Shown: in pieces, positions 17,011 through 26,395 of the stretch
Layout: the number at the start of each line of letters is the position of its first letter
How positions within the stretch are numbered: position 1 is the stretch's first letter
Assembly (NCBI RefSeq): GCF_000374085.1
Contig: NZ_KB893388.1
Location: 148,471-212,470 of the forward strand
Source of the DNA: Spirosoma spitsbergense DSM 19989
GTDB taxonomy: Bacteria; Bacteroidota; Bacteroidia; Cytophagales; Spirosomataceae
Direction: 5' to 3'
DNA length: 64,000 bases
The notes under the pieces: generated by a model
What the model saw: the letters and a program-made list of their open reading frames with translations, nothing else
Databases searched by the model: none
Told to the model about the DNA's origin: nothing
Program-made: the position numbers and the translations under genes

Positions 17011-17052
17011 AAAAAATACAGGCTACATCGGTTAAAACGGCGATGTAGCCTG
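17011..17052 (-). terminator. Rho-independent terminator of the T9SS-domain gene
   Basis: Perfect 12-bp arms (17019-17030 and 17041-17052, caggctacatcg / cgatgtagcctg). On the minus strand they are followed by tattttttttg. It separates the upstream secreted-protein gene from bamD. Confidence 0.88.
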
Positions 17053-17115
17053 TCGTATTACCAAAAGCCGTTGTGCACAGCCTTATTTAGCGTATTTTAA
17101 CAAAAAGGCCAGAAG

Positions 17116-17784
17116 TTACTGATGGCGAACGAGCAGCCGCTTTGTGGCTACTTTTTTACCGTCAATGGTCAACTGATACAGATAGTAACCCGTATCCAGT
17201 GGTCGGGTAACAATCCGAACCTTGTTGTTATTCCGATCCAGTTCTATCTGTTCATACCCTGAAACGGGAGTGCCCAGCACATTCAGCAACACCAGCTTCG
17301 CTTCGGACACGGAACCAGTGATCTGATAGTCCAGTTCAGCCACATCGTCGGCTGGATTGGGGTACGCATTGGAAACCCATAACTTGTCATTACTGAACAG
17401 TTTGCTGTCGGCCTTTCCTTCCGAAGCGGGTGCTGGGCGGGATTCTGCTGAGGCAACGGGAGCGTTGTCACCAGCCCCTGTCCGGGCGGCTGCCTTGGTA
17501 CTGGAACGTGGTATCATCAACGACCGGTAATGTTCGTTGATGGCCGCGTTCTTATTGACAGTTATGGACCGGTCCAGTCCCGATGACAAAGCCGGATTGG
17601 CCACGATAGAAAACCGGCTGACTGGCAAATGAGTCGCGCTCGTTTTCGGTGAAGAAGCAGTTCGGCCCAGTTCCAGTCGGCTACCTTTCCGGCCATCCGA
17701 ATCCCGCTGGGCGACCTGCGCCTGGAGGGGAATCGTTGCCATCAGCAAGCCCGATACTACACCAACAAGTATAATTTTTTTCAT
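17116..17784 (-). CDS. Secreted protein with T9SS type A sorting domain
   Basis: 222 residues from MKKIILVGVV with a signal peptide ending PLQAQ. The middle is low-complexity and rich in Ala, Ser and Pro. The last 80 or so residues are a T9SS sorting domain: WVSNAYPNPADDVAELDYQI, then LVLLNVLGTPV, and DTGYYLYQLTIDGKKVATKRLLVRHQ at the end. It should be secreted to the surface by the type IX system. No catalytic domain is recognised, so it may be structural or a carrier. Confidence 0.82.
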   Translation of the reverse strand: MKKIILVGVVSGLLMATIPLQAQVAQRDSDGRKGSRLELGRTASSPKTSATHLPVSRFSIVANPALSSGLDRSITVNKNAAINEHYRSLMIPRSSTKAAARTGAGDNAPVASAESRPAPASEGKADSKLFSNDKLWVSNAYPNPADDVAELDYQITGSVSEAKLVLLNVLGTPVSGYEQIELDRNNNKVRIVTRPLDTGYYLYQLTIDGKKVATKRLLVRHQ

Positions 17785-17879
17785 GAATGTCAATTACAGG
17801 TATACGACTCGTCAATACAAACCTATCCATCAAAAAAGACAATGTCAACGGGGCATTGCTTAAAAAATTGTTAAAAAGG

Positions 17880-19718
17880 TCATTTATTAACTTTTTGAAC
17901 CAATTTTTGAGCCAAAGGTTTAATCGGACCCTTGTTTTTTACTGTTTTTTTTGCTTTTGGCTCCTCAGCCGGAGGAGTTTCCTGCCATAAGACCTGCCCT
18001 TTCGTTGGTTTTTCTGACTCGCGCCACCGAAATCCGTCGAGTTCCTGTGTCTCGCCGGTGAATTCCTTTGGTGGAATAAGCTGAGAATCCGGGTGCCCGT
18101 AAAATCGAATCCTGCCAACTTTATTGTCGTTGAATTCAATATTCATTCGGCTACATTCGACGTGGTTTAATCCAATCAATTTATTTTTCTCACTCAGGGC
18201 GTAATAAATGCTTTGTCCATTACCATCGACGAGTACCCGTTCGAGCGTTGTTTTTTCCTGAAGCCGTACGGTATCCGGGGGCACCATCTGGCTTTTTCTT
18301 TTCGATACGTCTTTCTTGGTGCTATTCGTTGCAGCCGACGGAACATTTTGCCGGGTAGTGGCTGTCATCATGGCCTGTTGACCATCTCTTTCGCTTTGTG
18401 TATTCGGCAAAAGCGTATCGGGATTGACGATTTTTGTGGTGAAATACGCCGTTACGGTACGCCCTTTTATCTGATTGAAATTTTTGAGTGTATCGAGCGA
18501 AATAACGAATGATTTTGTCTTCAGAAACATTGTATGAATTTTGTTGTTTTTGAGCAAAATTCGCATCGAATCGGCTTCCATCTGGTATTTATTCTGACTC
18601 CAGACGATGGGTTTTTTATAAAAATAAATGGTCGAATCTGCCGCGTCATAAATGAGTGAATCGCACTTGCTCTGCAAGTCAGATTTGTAGACAAATACGT
18701 TTTTTTGACCTACCAATTTACGCGTATTGGTGACCTTGTTATCGAAGGAAAATAACGTGTCGGCCCGTAAATAAAGGGTGTCTTTGGTGGCTTCGTTCGC
18801 AATGCTTTTGGCAACGGCGTGGCCTGTTACCCGCGAGATTCCGACCTTGCCATTATAACGCACATGGTCGCCGGTAATAACTACCTTTCTGTCTTTGGCA
18901 ACCATAATAACATTACCCCGTGCAATACCCAGTTCGGATGGGTTATCGTAGTAAAGTGTATCGCCCGTGAGCCGGTATTTGGGCGTTTCGACCGTAGCCC
19001 GGCGTTCGAAATTGGAAATGCCCGTTGTGGTATTATACTGACCGGCAACGGCCGTAAGTACTCCATCTTTATTTTTAATACGCGTTGGCCCCTGGAAGGT
19101 GGCAATCCGGGTGAGCGAATTATACAGCAGCGAATCGGCCGTAAGTGTACCTTTGGGGTTCACTAATACAACGTTCTGACGGAAGGTGAATAATTTGGAA
19201 CGCGTGTCATAGTACCCTTCCCGACTGGTCAGTACATTGTCTTTATCGACAATACGGCCCGGGGTAGGGTAGTGGGCAATGCCCGATAACATGTCGTAAT
19301 CGAGCTGCCGGGTGGTCAGGGTCATTTTGCGGTCGCGCATGATTACATGACCCCGCATATTAGCCTGGCGGGAGTTACCGTAATAAAACATGGTGTCGCC
19401 CCGGATGTTGATGGTATCGCCCTGCACAAGCCGAACGTTGCCGTACGCTTCGATCACGTTGGTCGTTACGTTCTGGATGGCCAGATTACAATACATCAGG
19501 ACTCCTTTATGGCGCAGACGAACGTTGTTGTACAGTTTACGGACAGACTCGCCCGGTACATTGAGCACAACCAGGCTATCGGCACCAAACAGTTCCACTT
19601 TATCATCGGTGCTGCCGGCTGCCGGAGACGCACCAAACTGGGCCATTACCTCATTGGATGTAACCAACAGGAAAAGACAGATAACGATAAATAAAGAGCG
19701 TACAGGCATACGATTCAT
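17880..19718 (-). CDS. OstA/LptA-like LPS transport protein
   Basis: 612 residues with a signal peptide (SLFIVICLFLLVTSNEVMAQ). Many OstA/LptA-type beta-jellyroll units follow (LYNNVRLRHKGVLMYCNLAIQN, AYGNVRLVQGDTINIRGDTM, GNVIMVAKDRKVVITGD). The C-terminal third is different and ends in a Lys/Pro-rich tail. Most likely a periplasmic component of the lipopolysaccharide bridge, longer than E. coli LptA; a full LptD barrel is not apparent. It is divergent from tilS, with only 33 bp between the chosen starts. Confidence 0.8.
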   Translation of the reverse strand: MNRMPVRSLFIVICLFLLVTSNEVMAQFGASPAAGSTDDKVELFGADSLVVLNVPGESVRKLYNNVRLRHKGVLMYCNLAIQNVTTNVIEAYGNVRLVQGDTINIRGDTMFYYGNSRQANMRGHVIMRDRKMTLTTRQLDYDMLSGIAHYPTPGRIVDKDNVLTSREGYYDTRSKLFTFRQNVVLVNPKGTLTADSLLYNSLTRIATFQGPTRIKNKDGVLTAVAGQYNTTTGISNFERRATVETPKYRLTGDTLYYDNPSELGIARGNVIMVAKDRKVVITGDHVRYNGKVGISRVTGHAVAKSIANEATKDTLYLRADTLFSFDNKVTNTRKLVGQKNVFVYKSDLQSKCDSLIYDAADSTIYFYKKPIVWSQNKYQMEADSMRILLKNNKIHTMFLKTKSFVISLDTLKNFNQIKGRTVTAYFTTKIVNPDTLLPNTQSERDGQQAMMTATTRQNVPSAATNSTKKDVSKRKSQMVPPDTVRLQEKTTLERVLVDGNGQSIYYALSEKNKLIGLNHVECSRMNIEFNDNKVGRIRFYGHPDSQLIPPKEFTGETQELDGFRWRESEKPTKGQVLWQETPPAEEPKAKKTVKNKGPIKPLAQKLVQKVNK

Positions 19719-19723
19719 AACAA

Positions 19724-19731
19724 CAAAACTA
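19724..19731 (-). promoter_or_regulatory. -7 promoter element of the OstA-like gene
   Basis: TAGTTTTG on the minus strand fits TAnnTTTG and ends 5 bp before the ATG at 19718. No good -33 element is present. If used, the transcript is almost leaderless, or translation starts at the Met three codons in. Confidence 0.4.
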
Positions 19732-19751
19732 CGGCTTTGGGCCGATACCGG

Positions 19752-21110
19752 ATGTTGGAACAGGATTTTTTAGCATTTATTAACGATAATCACCTGTTTG
19801 ATACTACGAAGCGGGTGCTACTAGCAGTGAGCGGTGGGCTGGATTCCATAGTGATGGCCGAACTGGTTCACCGGATCAAACAGCCGTTTGCCATTGCCCA
19901 CGTCAATTTTGGCCTGCGTGGTACCGACTCTGATGCGGATGCTCTCTTTGTTAAAAACAAGGCCGACGATTACGGGGTTCCATTTCACCTAACCCACTTC
20001 GATACGGCTGCACTGGCTGCTGCACGAAAAGTATCCATTCAGATGGTTGCCCGCGAACTTCGGTACAACTGGTTTGCCCAACTGATTCGGGAACAGGAGT
20101 ATACCGGCGTAGCTACCGCGCATCACCTGAACGATGTGCTGGAAACAATGCTATTTAACCTGACGCGCGGCACCGGGCTGGCTGGTTTGCACGGTATTGC
20201 CCGTTATCAGGATGGGGTGGCGCGCCCACTCCTGTTTGCCACCCGTGCTCAACTGGCCGCGTTTGCCGACGAACAGGCATTGGCGTATCGGGAGGATAGT
20301 TCCAACGCCGATGATAAGTATGCCCGTAATCGAATTCGTCACCACGTAGTACCCGTACTGACGGAGCTTAATCCTGGCCTTTGGCAAACCCTGCCGCATA
20401 CCCTTGAGCGACTGCGCGCTGCTGAAGTGCTCATGCAAACCGAACTAACCCGGTCCTGGCGCGAAACTACTGTGCAACAGGGCAGCCAAACGCTGCTGCC
20501 CGCAGCTACACTGAACGGTTTACCAGAACCGGCGTTTCGCCTGGCCGAATGGCTAAAGCCGTTCGGTTTCACAACCGATCAGGCCGGGAAGATGGTTGAA
20601 TGCCTGACCAAACCGGCTGGTCAGCTATTTGCCTCGGCTACTCACCGGGTTATGCACGAGCGGGCTGGTTTGGTTCTCGAACTATTACCTGTGCCAGCCG
20701 ATTACGAAATTTCCCTGCCCGACTGGTCCCAAACCCCTATACTTGTACCCGGGCGGTTTACGCTCACTGTTGACGTGATGCCCAGGCCCACTCGGTTTGA
20801 ACTATCGGCAAACCGGGCCGTGGCGTATCTGGATGCTGATAAACTGCAATTGCCGTTAACTATTCGCCCCTGGCAGCAAGGCGACCGGATGCGGCCATTG
20901 GGCATGGGCGGGCATAAGCTGGTCAGTGATGTACTGAATGATCTGAAACTGAGCCGAATGGAACGGGAGCAGACCGCCGTAATGGTGTGCGGCCATGAGA
21001 TAGCCTGGGTCATTGGCCTCAGGATTGATCACCGCTTTCGGATTACGTCCGAAACGAAACGAATTGCCCACTTTCGTTGTGATGCCTGGCAATCTGAACC
21101 AGTTTCCTGA
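19752..21110 (+). CDS. tilS: tRNA(Ile)-lysidine synthetase
   Basis: 452 residues from MLEQDFLAFINDN; an ATG five codons upstream is also possible. PP-loop motif AVSGGLDSIVM near residue 28, then the conserved HVNFGLRG, ATAHHLNDVLET and RGTGLAGLHGI, and C-terminal TilS domains (RPWQQGDRMRPLGMGGHKLVSDVLND). It converts the anticodon cytidine of tRNA-Ile(CAU) to lysidine, needed to read AUA. Divergent from the OstA-like gene. Confidence 0.94.
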   Translation: MLEQDFLAFINDNHLFDTTKRVLLAVSGGLDSIVMAELVHRIKQPFAIAHVNFGLRGTDSDADALFVKNKADDYGVPFHLTHFDTAALAAARKVSIQMVARELRYNWFAQLIREQEYTGVATAHHLNDVLETMLFNLTRGTGLAGLHGIARYQDGVARPLLFATRAQLAAFADEQALAYREDSSNADDKYARNRIRHHVVPVLTELNPGLWQTLPHTLERLRAAEVLMQTELTRSWRETTVQQGSQTLLPAATLNGLPEPAFRLAEWLKPFGFTTDQAGKMVECLTKPAGQLFASATHRVMHERAGLVLELLPVPADYEISLPDWSQTPILVPGRFTLTVDVMPRPTRFELSANRAVAYLDADKLQLPLTIRPWQQGDRMRPLGMGGHKLVSDVLNDLKLSRMEREQTAVMVCGHEIAWVIGLRIDHRFRITSETKRIAHFRCDAWQSEPVS

Positions 21111-21201
21111 AAAAAACAGTAAATTGAATTTTTACCGTAGTCGACCGTTAATTCTATAGCGTTGTAGTAGGCCGTTTGCTGGCTTTTATAAAGTTGGCAT
21201 T

Positions 21202-21213
21202 CTATTTGTAGGG
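21202..21213 (+). promoter_or_regulatory. Possible promoter of the PorE-like gene
   Basis: tctatttg differs from TAnnTTTG at one base and lies about 45 bp before the ATG. A TTTG about 22 bp upstream could act as the -33 element. A weak match. Confidence 0.3.
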
Positions 21214-21252
21214 TTTCGGGCAGACCCAAGTTTTACCAACATTAGTAACACC

Positions 21253-23535
21253 ATGAACCGAATTGTACGTGTCCTATTTCTCCTGGGACTTGCCTTCTGG
21301 AGTCTGAATGTTCAGGCACAAAGTGCGCGGCTACGAGCGGCTAACAAACAATTTGATAATCTTAGCTACGTAGGTGCGGTACGCGCTTATGAGGATTTTT
21401 TGCGGGTCGATAAAAAGAAAGACCCCGCCGAAACCCGCGAGGCTATGATTAAACTTGGGTACAGCTACCGTCGGTTAAATGACTTTCGTAATGCCGAGCG
21501 GGTTTATGGTGAGTTAGTAAAAGCATATACCGATCTGGATAGCGAAATCTACCTGTATTATGCACAGGCACTGGCGGCTAATAAAAAGTATCGGGAATCG
21601 CAGAAAATGTATAGTCAGTACGGCGAAAAACAAGGCCAGGACCTGCGCGGTCGCCGTTTTACCGTTTCGTACATGGACATGAACCGATTCTACCAGGATT
21701 CGTCATCCTACAAGTTGTACGACCTGCCGATTAACTCCCGGCAGGCAGATTTCAGTCCGATGTACTATAAGGGGGGGCTTGTGTTTGTGTCGGCCCGCGA
21801 CGAATCCGGACCGGTAAAACGCGTATTCAGCTGGAACCAGACGCCTTTCCTTGACTTATACTTCCACCCCGATACCAACCAGTTACGGGTTCCCAACCCT
21901 GAACCGGTACGTGTCGTAAAATCCTCTGTGCTGGGCGGTGGGGGCGACGCGAAAACGGATGTGGCTGAGGGGGAAGCGGAGACTCCCCCCTTAACGAAGG
22001 CGGAGATTTTTAGCCGCACGCTGAACACCAAGTACCACGAAGGTCCGATGACCTTTACGAAAGATCAGAGTTTTATCGTCTTCACCCGCAACAACTCCAG
22101 CAAGGGTAAATCCGGCAAAAGCTCTGACGGCGTACGGAAACTGAAATTGTATTCTTCCGTGAATAAGGGCGGGAAATGGGTTGATATTCAGGAAGTGCCT
22201 TTCAACAGCAATGAGTACTCGGTGGGTCACCCGGCTTTCTCGGCCGATAATACTAAAATGTATTTTGTTTCGGATATGCCTGGCGGCTATGGCGGTACGG
22301 ACATCTACGTAGTGGAGTACAACAATGGCCAGTGGGGAACGCCCGTGAATATGGGTAAAGAGATCAATACGGAAGGAAACGAGATGTTTCCCTTTGCGTC
22401 TGATGATGAAAGTCTTTACTTCTCCTCCGACGGGCATGAAGGCTTGGGGGGGCTGGATGTATTTGTGGCCGAACTGAAAGATGGCATTGCCTACCGGGGC
22501 GTTCAGAACGTTGGGGCACCGATCAACTCAGAAAAAGACGATTTCGGGTTCATTACCGATAAAAATCGTACGACCGGGTACGTGAGCAGTAACCGGAAAA
22601 AGGGTATCAGTGATGATGATATCTACTCGTTCCGGCGCGTGTGCAAGCAACTCAATGTGCTGGTGTTCGATGCGAAAACCAACACCCCGCTTGAGAACGC
22701 CGATGTCCGGATTCTGCGGAATGGTGTGAACCAGGAGATACGCCTGACGGATGTGCAGGGGAAGATGGACCTCTGCCTCGATTCCAATACGGAGTATGAA
22801 TTTAAAGCCATCAAAGAAGGGTACGCGATGAACAGTATTCGCTTCTCTACCCTCACGCAATCACCCAAGCCGGTTATGAACGTGTCCATCTACCTCGAAA
22901 AGTCGGAGAATACGCTGGTGAAAGGGATTGTGAAAACGGAAGTTAACCAGAAACCGGCCACCGGCGTGAAGGTGACCCTGCGGAATGAGAAAGATAAATC
23001 GGAACAGACCGTAACGACCGGGCCGGATGGGGGGTATGAATTTGATGTGAAGCCCAACGCTCCGTACACGATTACCGCTCAAAAAGACCGTTACGCGACC
23101 AAGAAAACGCAGTTTAGCAAAACGAAGCGTAAGTCAAACATCGTTCCTGACTCGTTGGGACTGTATGGGGAAGGGGATATTTTCCAACTTAAGAATATCT
23201 ATTATGACCTGAACAAGTTCTTCATCCGGGCCGATGCCGCCCGCGAACTCAATCATGTTGTGGATTTGCTGAAGGAGTATCCGCAAATGAAAATTGAGCT
23301 TCGCTCGCATACCGATGCCCGCTCCAGCGATGCCTACAATATCCGATTGTCGGAAAACCGGGCCAGGGCTGCTATGGACTATCTCGTATCGCGCGGTATC
23401 CCGGCCAGTCGGTTGTCGGCCAACGGGTATGGCGAATCCGAAATTATTAATGGTTGTGTCGATGGGGTAAATTGCTCGGAACACGAGCATCAGCAAAACC
23501 GCCGGACAGAATTCAAGATTTTAGCGGTGAAGTAA
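21253..23535 (+). CDS. PorE-like OmpA-family protein (TPR, propeller, CRD, OmpA)
   Basis: 760 residues with a signal peptide (FLLGLAFWSLNVQAQ). Domain order: TPR-like helices (about 25-130), WD40/PD40-type propeller repeats (about 175-450: FVSARDESG, HPAFSADNTKMYFVSDMPGGYGGTDIYV, SDDESLYFSSDGHEGLGGLDVFV), two carboxypeptidase-regulatory-like beta domains (about 465-640), and an OmpA peptidoglycan-binding domain (about 650-760: IELRSHTDARSSDAYN, LSENRARAAMDYL). This is the architecture described for PorE of the T9SS, thought to anchor the secretion machinery to peptidoglycan. Similar OmpA proteins exist outside the T9SS, so the specific name is not assigned. Confidence 0.82.
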   Translation: MNRIVRVLFLLGLAFWSLNVQAQSARLRAANKQFDNLSYVGAVRAYEDFLRVDKKKDPAETREAMIKLGYSYRRLNDFRNAERVYGELVKAYTDLDSEIYLYYAQALAANKKYRESQKMYSQYGEKQGQDLRGRRFTVSYMDMNRFYQDSSSYKLYDLPINSRQADFSPMYYKGGLVFVSARDESGPVKRVFSWNQTPFLDLYFHPDTNQLRVPNPEPVRVVKSSVLGGGGDAKTDVAEGEAETPPLTKAEIFSRTLNTKYHEGPMTFTKDQSFIVFTRNNSSKGKSGKSSDGVRKLKLYSSVNKGGKWVDIQEVPFNSNEYSVGHPAFSADNTKMYFVSDMPGGYGGTDIYVVEYNNGQWGTPVNMGKEINTEGNEMFPFASDDESLYFSSDGHEGLGGLDVFVAELKDGIAYRGVQNVGAPINSEKDDFGFITDKNRTTGYVSSNRKKGISDDDIYSFRRVCKQLNVLVFDAKTNTPLENADVRILRNGVNQEIRLTDVQGKMDLCLDSNTEYEFKAIKEGYAMNSIRFSTLTQSPKPVMNVSIYLEKSENTLVKGIVKTEVNQKPATGVKVTLRNEKDKSEQTVTTGPDGGYEFDVKPNAPYTITAQKDRYATKKTQFSKTKRKSNIVPDSLGLYGEGDIFQLKNIYYDLNKFFIRADAARELNHVVDLLKEYPQMKIELRSHTDARSSDAYNIRLSENRARAAMDYLVSRGIPASRLSANGYGESEIINGCVDGVNCSEHEHQQNRRTEFKILAVK

Positions 23536-23579
23536 AAAACTGATTCTACCAGCAACTGGTTTCGCTGGCTAAAAAAGGG

Positions 23580-23609
23580 AGAGCGTTGTTCCAATCGGTA
23601 CAACGCTCT
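23580..23609. terminator. Bidirectional hairpin terminator
   Basis: Perfect 10-bp arms (agagcgttgt / acaacgctct) with a 10-base loop, 44 bp after the PorE-like gene. On the minus strand the stem is followed by ccctttttt, on the plus strand by tcttgt, so it could serve both convergent genes. Confidence 0.65.
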
Positions 23610-23660
23610 TCTTGTATGCCTGATAGGCGTAAATCTAAAACTGGTTGCTGTTTCCATTTA

Positions 23661-23734
23661 ACCGCAAAGAACGCTAAGCCAAATCCGCAAAGGTTTCGAA
23701 GAAATTAAGTCAGCCACTTAGTGCTCTCTGCGGT
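23661..23734. repeat. Imperfect inverted repeat with CGCAAAGA-type arms
   Basis: Arms 23661-23678 and 23717-23734 are complementary at 15 of 18 bases (accgcaaagaacgctaag against its counterpart). The loop also holds a further ccgcaaag. It lies between convergent genes. It looks like a dispersed non-coding palindromic element or its remnant. Confidence 0.5.
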
Positions 23735-23786
23735 CAAGCCCAGGTACTCTGGAACTATGGGGAAATAAGTTTAAACCGGGTTCTAT

Positions 23787-24305
23787 TTAAAACGTTATAA
23801 CCCGCACCGTAACGGATAACTGCCCAACGTGGCGCATCGTATGTTCGGCCGAATGCGTCAGCAGGCCAATAACCGTAGAGGGGATATTGGCCCGACCTAC
23901 CCCACGAACGTGGGTTAGTGTTTGTTCATCCGTACTACGGAGTTGGCTGATGGCGCTGTCAACTTGTTCCTCAAACCGCCGAACCAATTCCTGAGCGGTG
24001 TTATCCGTTTGGTCTGGCTTTCCTTCGGCTGCTAAAGCGGTCAACTGGTCTGGTGATAATGGTTCATGCCGTGCGTACGTAAACAGTCGGTCCAGCACAC
24101 CCGTCAGGTGCTGCAAATGAAATCCGACGGATGCCACGTTGGCGGGGCGTTCCCAGAGTTTGTTCTCCGGAAAATCGCGCATCAACGTCACCACTTCCTC
24201 GCGTGCCTGCATCAGCGCATGAGCTATGGGTTGCAACAGGGGCGGAAAACCGGGTAGTGGGCCGCGCAGCCAGACTTCGCGGGTTTCGGTACTGGGGCTA
24301 TTCAT
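23787..24305 (-). CDS. DinB-fold protein
   Basis: 172 residues. Four-helix DinB/YfiT-type bundle with the likely metal-binding His set: GFHLQHLTGVLDR in the second helix and HSAEHTMRHVGQL at the end. The family includes thiol-dependent transferases such as bacillithiol S-transferases; the exact reaction is not clear. No signal peptide. It lies 32 bp downstream of rbsB on the same strand and may be read through from that operon, although its function has no obvious link to it. Confidence 0.8.
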   Translation of the reverse strand: MNSPSTETREVWLRGPLPGFPPLLQPIAHALMQAREEVVTLMRDFPENKLWERPANVASVGFHLQHLTGVLDRLFTYARHEPLSPDQLTALAAEGKPDQTDNTAQELVRRFEEQVDSAISQLRSTDEQTLTHVRGVGRANIPSTVIGLLTHSAEHTMRHVGQLSVTVRVITF

Positions 24306-24337
24306 ACGTTGACAGGTACAGGGTTGGAGATGTGGTT

Positions 24338-25291
24338 TTACGGCTTGAGAAACGAAGATAGATTGGCCTTCGTGACTAACTGGAACGGGATGAGGGTTTG
24401 TTTTTCGTAGGCTTCTCCTTTGGCCGCTTTGATGGCTGTTTCGATGGCTTTTGACCCCTGTTGCTCGGCATTCTGGAAAATGGTAGCATCCAGCGCGCCT
24501 TTCTTTACCCCCTGCAAGGCATCTGGAATGCCGTCGATACTGACAACGATGACCTTATCCTTCATACCCGCATCCGTTAGTGCTTTGGCTGCTCCCAGTC
24601 CCATTTCATCGTTGTGGGCAAAAACGGCATTGATCTGCGAACCGTAAGACTGAATCCAGTTTTCTGTCAGGGACATGGCCTTCGCCCGATCCCATTCACC
24701 GGTCTGGTGCGCCAGCAGTTTCAGGCCGGGGTACTGCTTCAATACCTCGCGGGCACCCTGTTCGCGTTTTATCTGGGCGGCCTGCCCCATGTACCCGTGG
24801 ATCATCACCACGTTGCCTTTGCCATTCAGCTTGTCGGCAATGAACTTCATGGCCATCCGTCCTGATTCCACATCATCGGAGCCGACAAAAGCGGAGGGTT
24901 TGGCACTGGTTTCGGAGTTGACGTTGATGATGGGAATATTGGCGGCCAGGGCTTTCGCAACAGCGGGCGAACTGGCCTCTACTTCGCAGGGGTTCATGAT
25001 GATAGCGTCTACCTTTTGGGCAATGAAGCTTTCTACCTGCTCCACCTGTTTCAGCGGGGAGTGTTCGGCATCGACGGTAATTAACTCAACACCATCGGCG
25101 GTCGCCTTTTTTTCTATCTCATCGTGTACATTCACGATAAATTCATTCTGCATACTAAGCATGGTGGCTCCTATCACGAGTTTTTTACTGCCTGCCCCGC
25201 CTTTTTCATCGGATGTTGACTGATTGCAACCCGTTAGCAGAAGAGCGATTAACAGAGCAGAACTGGAAAGTAGTGTACGAATAGGCTTCAT
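24338..25291 (-). CDS. Rbs-type sugar ABC transporter, substrate-binding lipoprotein
   Basis: 317 residues with a lipoprotein signal ending LLLTGC (Cys 22). Periplasmic-binding fold of the ribose/galactose family (LVIGATMLSMQNEFIVNVHDEIEKKA, DAIIMNPCEVEASSPAV, FAHNDEMGLGAAKAL, VVSIDGIPDALQGVKKG). It delivers a sugar or sugar-like ligand to the permease encoded 22 bp upstream. Last gene of the long minus-strand catabolic locus, so the ligand is probably the product released by the locus. Confidence 0.9.
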   Translation of the reverse strand: MKPIRTLLSSSALLIALLLTGCNQSTSDEKGGAGSKKLVIGATMLSMQNEFIVNVHDEIEKKATADGVELITVDAEHSPLKQVEQVESFIAQKVDAIIMNPCEVEASSPAVAKALAANIPIINVNSETSAKPSAFVGSDDVESGRMAMKFIADKLNGKGNVVMIHGYMGQAAQIKREQGAREVLKQYPGLKLLAHQTGEWDRAKAMSLTENWIQSYGSQINAVFAHNDEMGLGAAKALTDAGMKDKVIVVSIDGIPDALQGVKKGALDATIFQNAEQQGSKAIETAIKAAKGEAYEKQTLIPFQLVTKANLSSFLKP

Positions 25292-25312
25292 GTGTTTGAC
25301 AAACAGGATTAG

Positions 25313-26299
25313 TTAATTTTTGTTGGTTTGATTCATACTGTCCAGCACGACAGCCCCAATGATGATGGCACCCATCACTACCTCCTGATAATAGGAGGTT
25401 ACATTAAGCAGGTCCAGCCCGTTGCTGATAACGCCGATGAGCAACGCGCCAAGCAGTGTTCCCGTCATGGTGCCCGTGCCGCCCGACGTGCTGGTGCCGC
25501 CAATGATGGCTGCGGCAATGGCATCCAGTTCAAAGCCCTGACCGGCATTGGGTTGCCCGGTGGTAATACGGGAGGTGAGCAAAATTCCGGCTAAGGCTGC
25601 CAGTAACCCGCCCAGGGTATACACGACAAGTTTGACCTTGCCGATGGGAATACCCGACGCTCTGGCGGCCTGTTCGTTCCCGCCAACGGCGTACATATAC
25701 CGACCAATAACCGTCTTTTTCAGCAGGACTGAACAGCCGATAAACGCTACAATTAAGATAACGATAAGCGTCGGTACACCCAGGATTTTACCGCCCCCAA
25801 TGAAGTTGAACGAATCGGACAGGTTGGATATGGGGCGACCCTTACTCAGAATCAGGGCCAGCCCCCGCCCGATGGTCATGGTGCCCAGCGTGACGATAAA
25901 GGGTGGAACGTGGCTGCGGGTGATGACAAAGCCGTTGAACGCCCCGAAGAGAAGCCCGGCCAGCAGACCAATCACGACTGGAACCACCACTGGGTAGGTG
26001 TCGGGATGAGCAAAGGACGCGGCCGCTACCCCCGTTACGGCTACCATAGACCCGATGGACAAGTCGATGCCGCCCGTGATGATGATAAAGGTAACGCCGA
26101 AAGCCAGTAATGCGTTGATAGACACCTGCGTGACAATAATCATCAGGTTTTGCACCGTAAAAAAACGGGGTGTTATCAGCGAGAGTGTCAGGCAAATGCC
26201 CAGGAAGGCAATCAGCAGGCCGTATTGACCCAGCCGCCCGAAGCGGGTTTTATAGGAAAGGGTAGTCTTAGAAGGAGAAGGGGGCAGGCCGTTTTTCAT
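25313..26299 (-). CDS. Rbs-type sugar ABC transporter permease
   Basis: 328 residues with eight to ten hydrophobic segments and the family sequence VTFIIITGGIDLSIGSMVAVTGV, then GGNEQAARASGIPIGKVKLVVYTLGG and AAIIGGTSTSGGTGTMTGTLLGAL. This is the RbsC-type membrane channel. The ATPase is upstream, separated by 165 bp that holds a perfect 19-bp inverted repeat. Confidence 0.92.
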   Translation of the reverse strand: MKNGLPPSPSKTTLSYKTRFGRLGQYGLLIAFLGICLTLSLITPRFFTVQNLMIIVTQVSINALLAFGVTFIIITGGIDLSIGSMVAVTGVAAASFAHPDTYPVVVPVVIGLLAGLLFGAFNGFVITRSHVPPFIVTLGTMTIGRGLALILSKGRPISNLSDSFNFIGGGKILGVPTLIVILIVAFIGCSVLLKKTVIGRYMYAVGGNEQAARASGIPIGKVKLVVYTLGGLLAALAGILLTSRITTGQPNAGQGFELDAIAAAIIGGTSTSGGTGTMTGTLLGALLIGVISNGLDLLNVTSYYQEVVMGAIIIGAVVLDSMNQTNKN

Positions 26300-26317
26300 C
26301 TGGGTTTATAAAATCGC

Positions 26318-26366
26318 GTAGTCATTTGTGGTCATTTATTGGTAGTAAGTCGTCATTTATCGATAA
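26318..26366. repeat. Tandem GTCATTT-type units
   Basis: gtcatttg, gtcattta and gtcattta recur at about 10- and 20-base spacing upstream of the permease gene. They resemble the units seen at 29285-29367 and 47770-47820, but no inverted partner is present here. Confidence 0.4.
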
Positions 26367-26395
26367 CTATTCGTCAGACAATAGTTGGGCCGATT

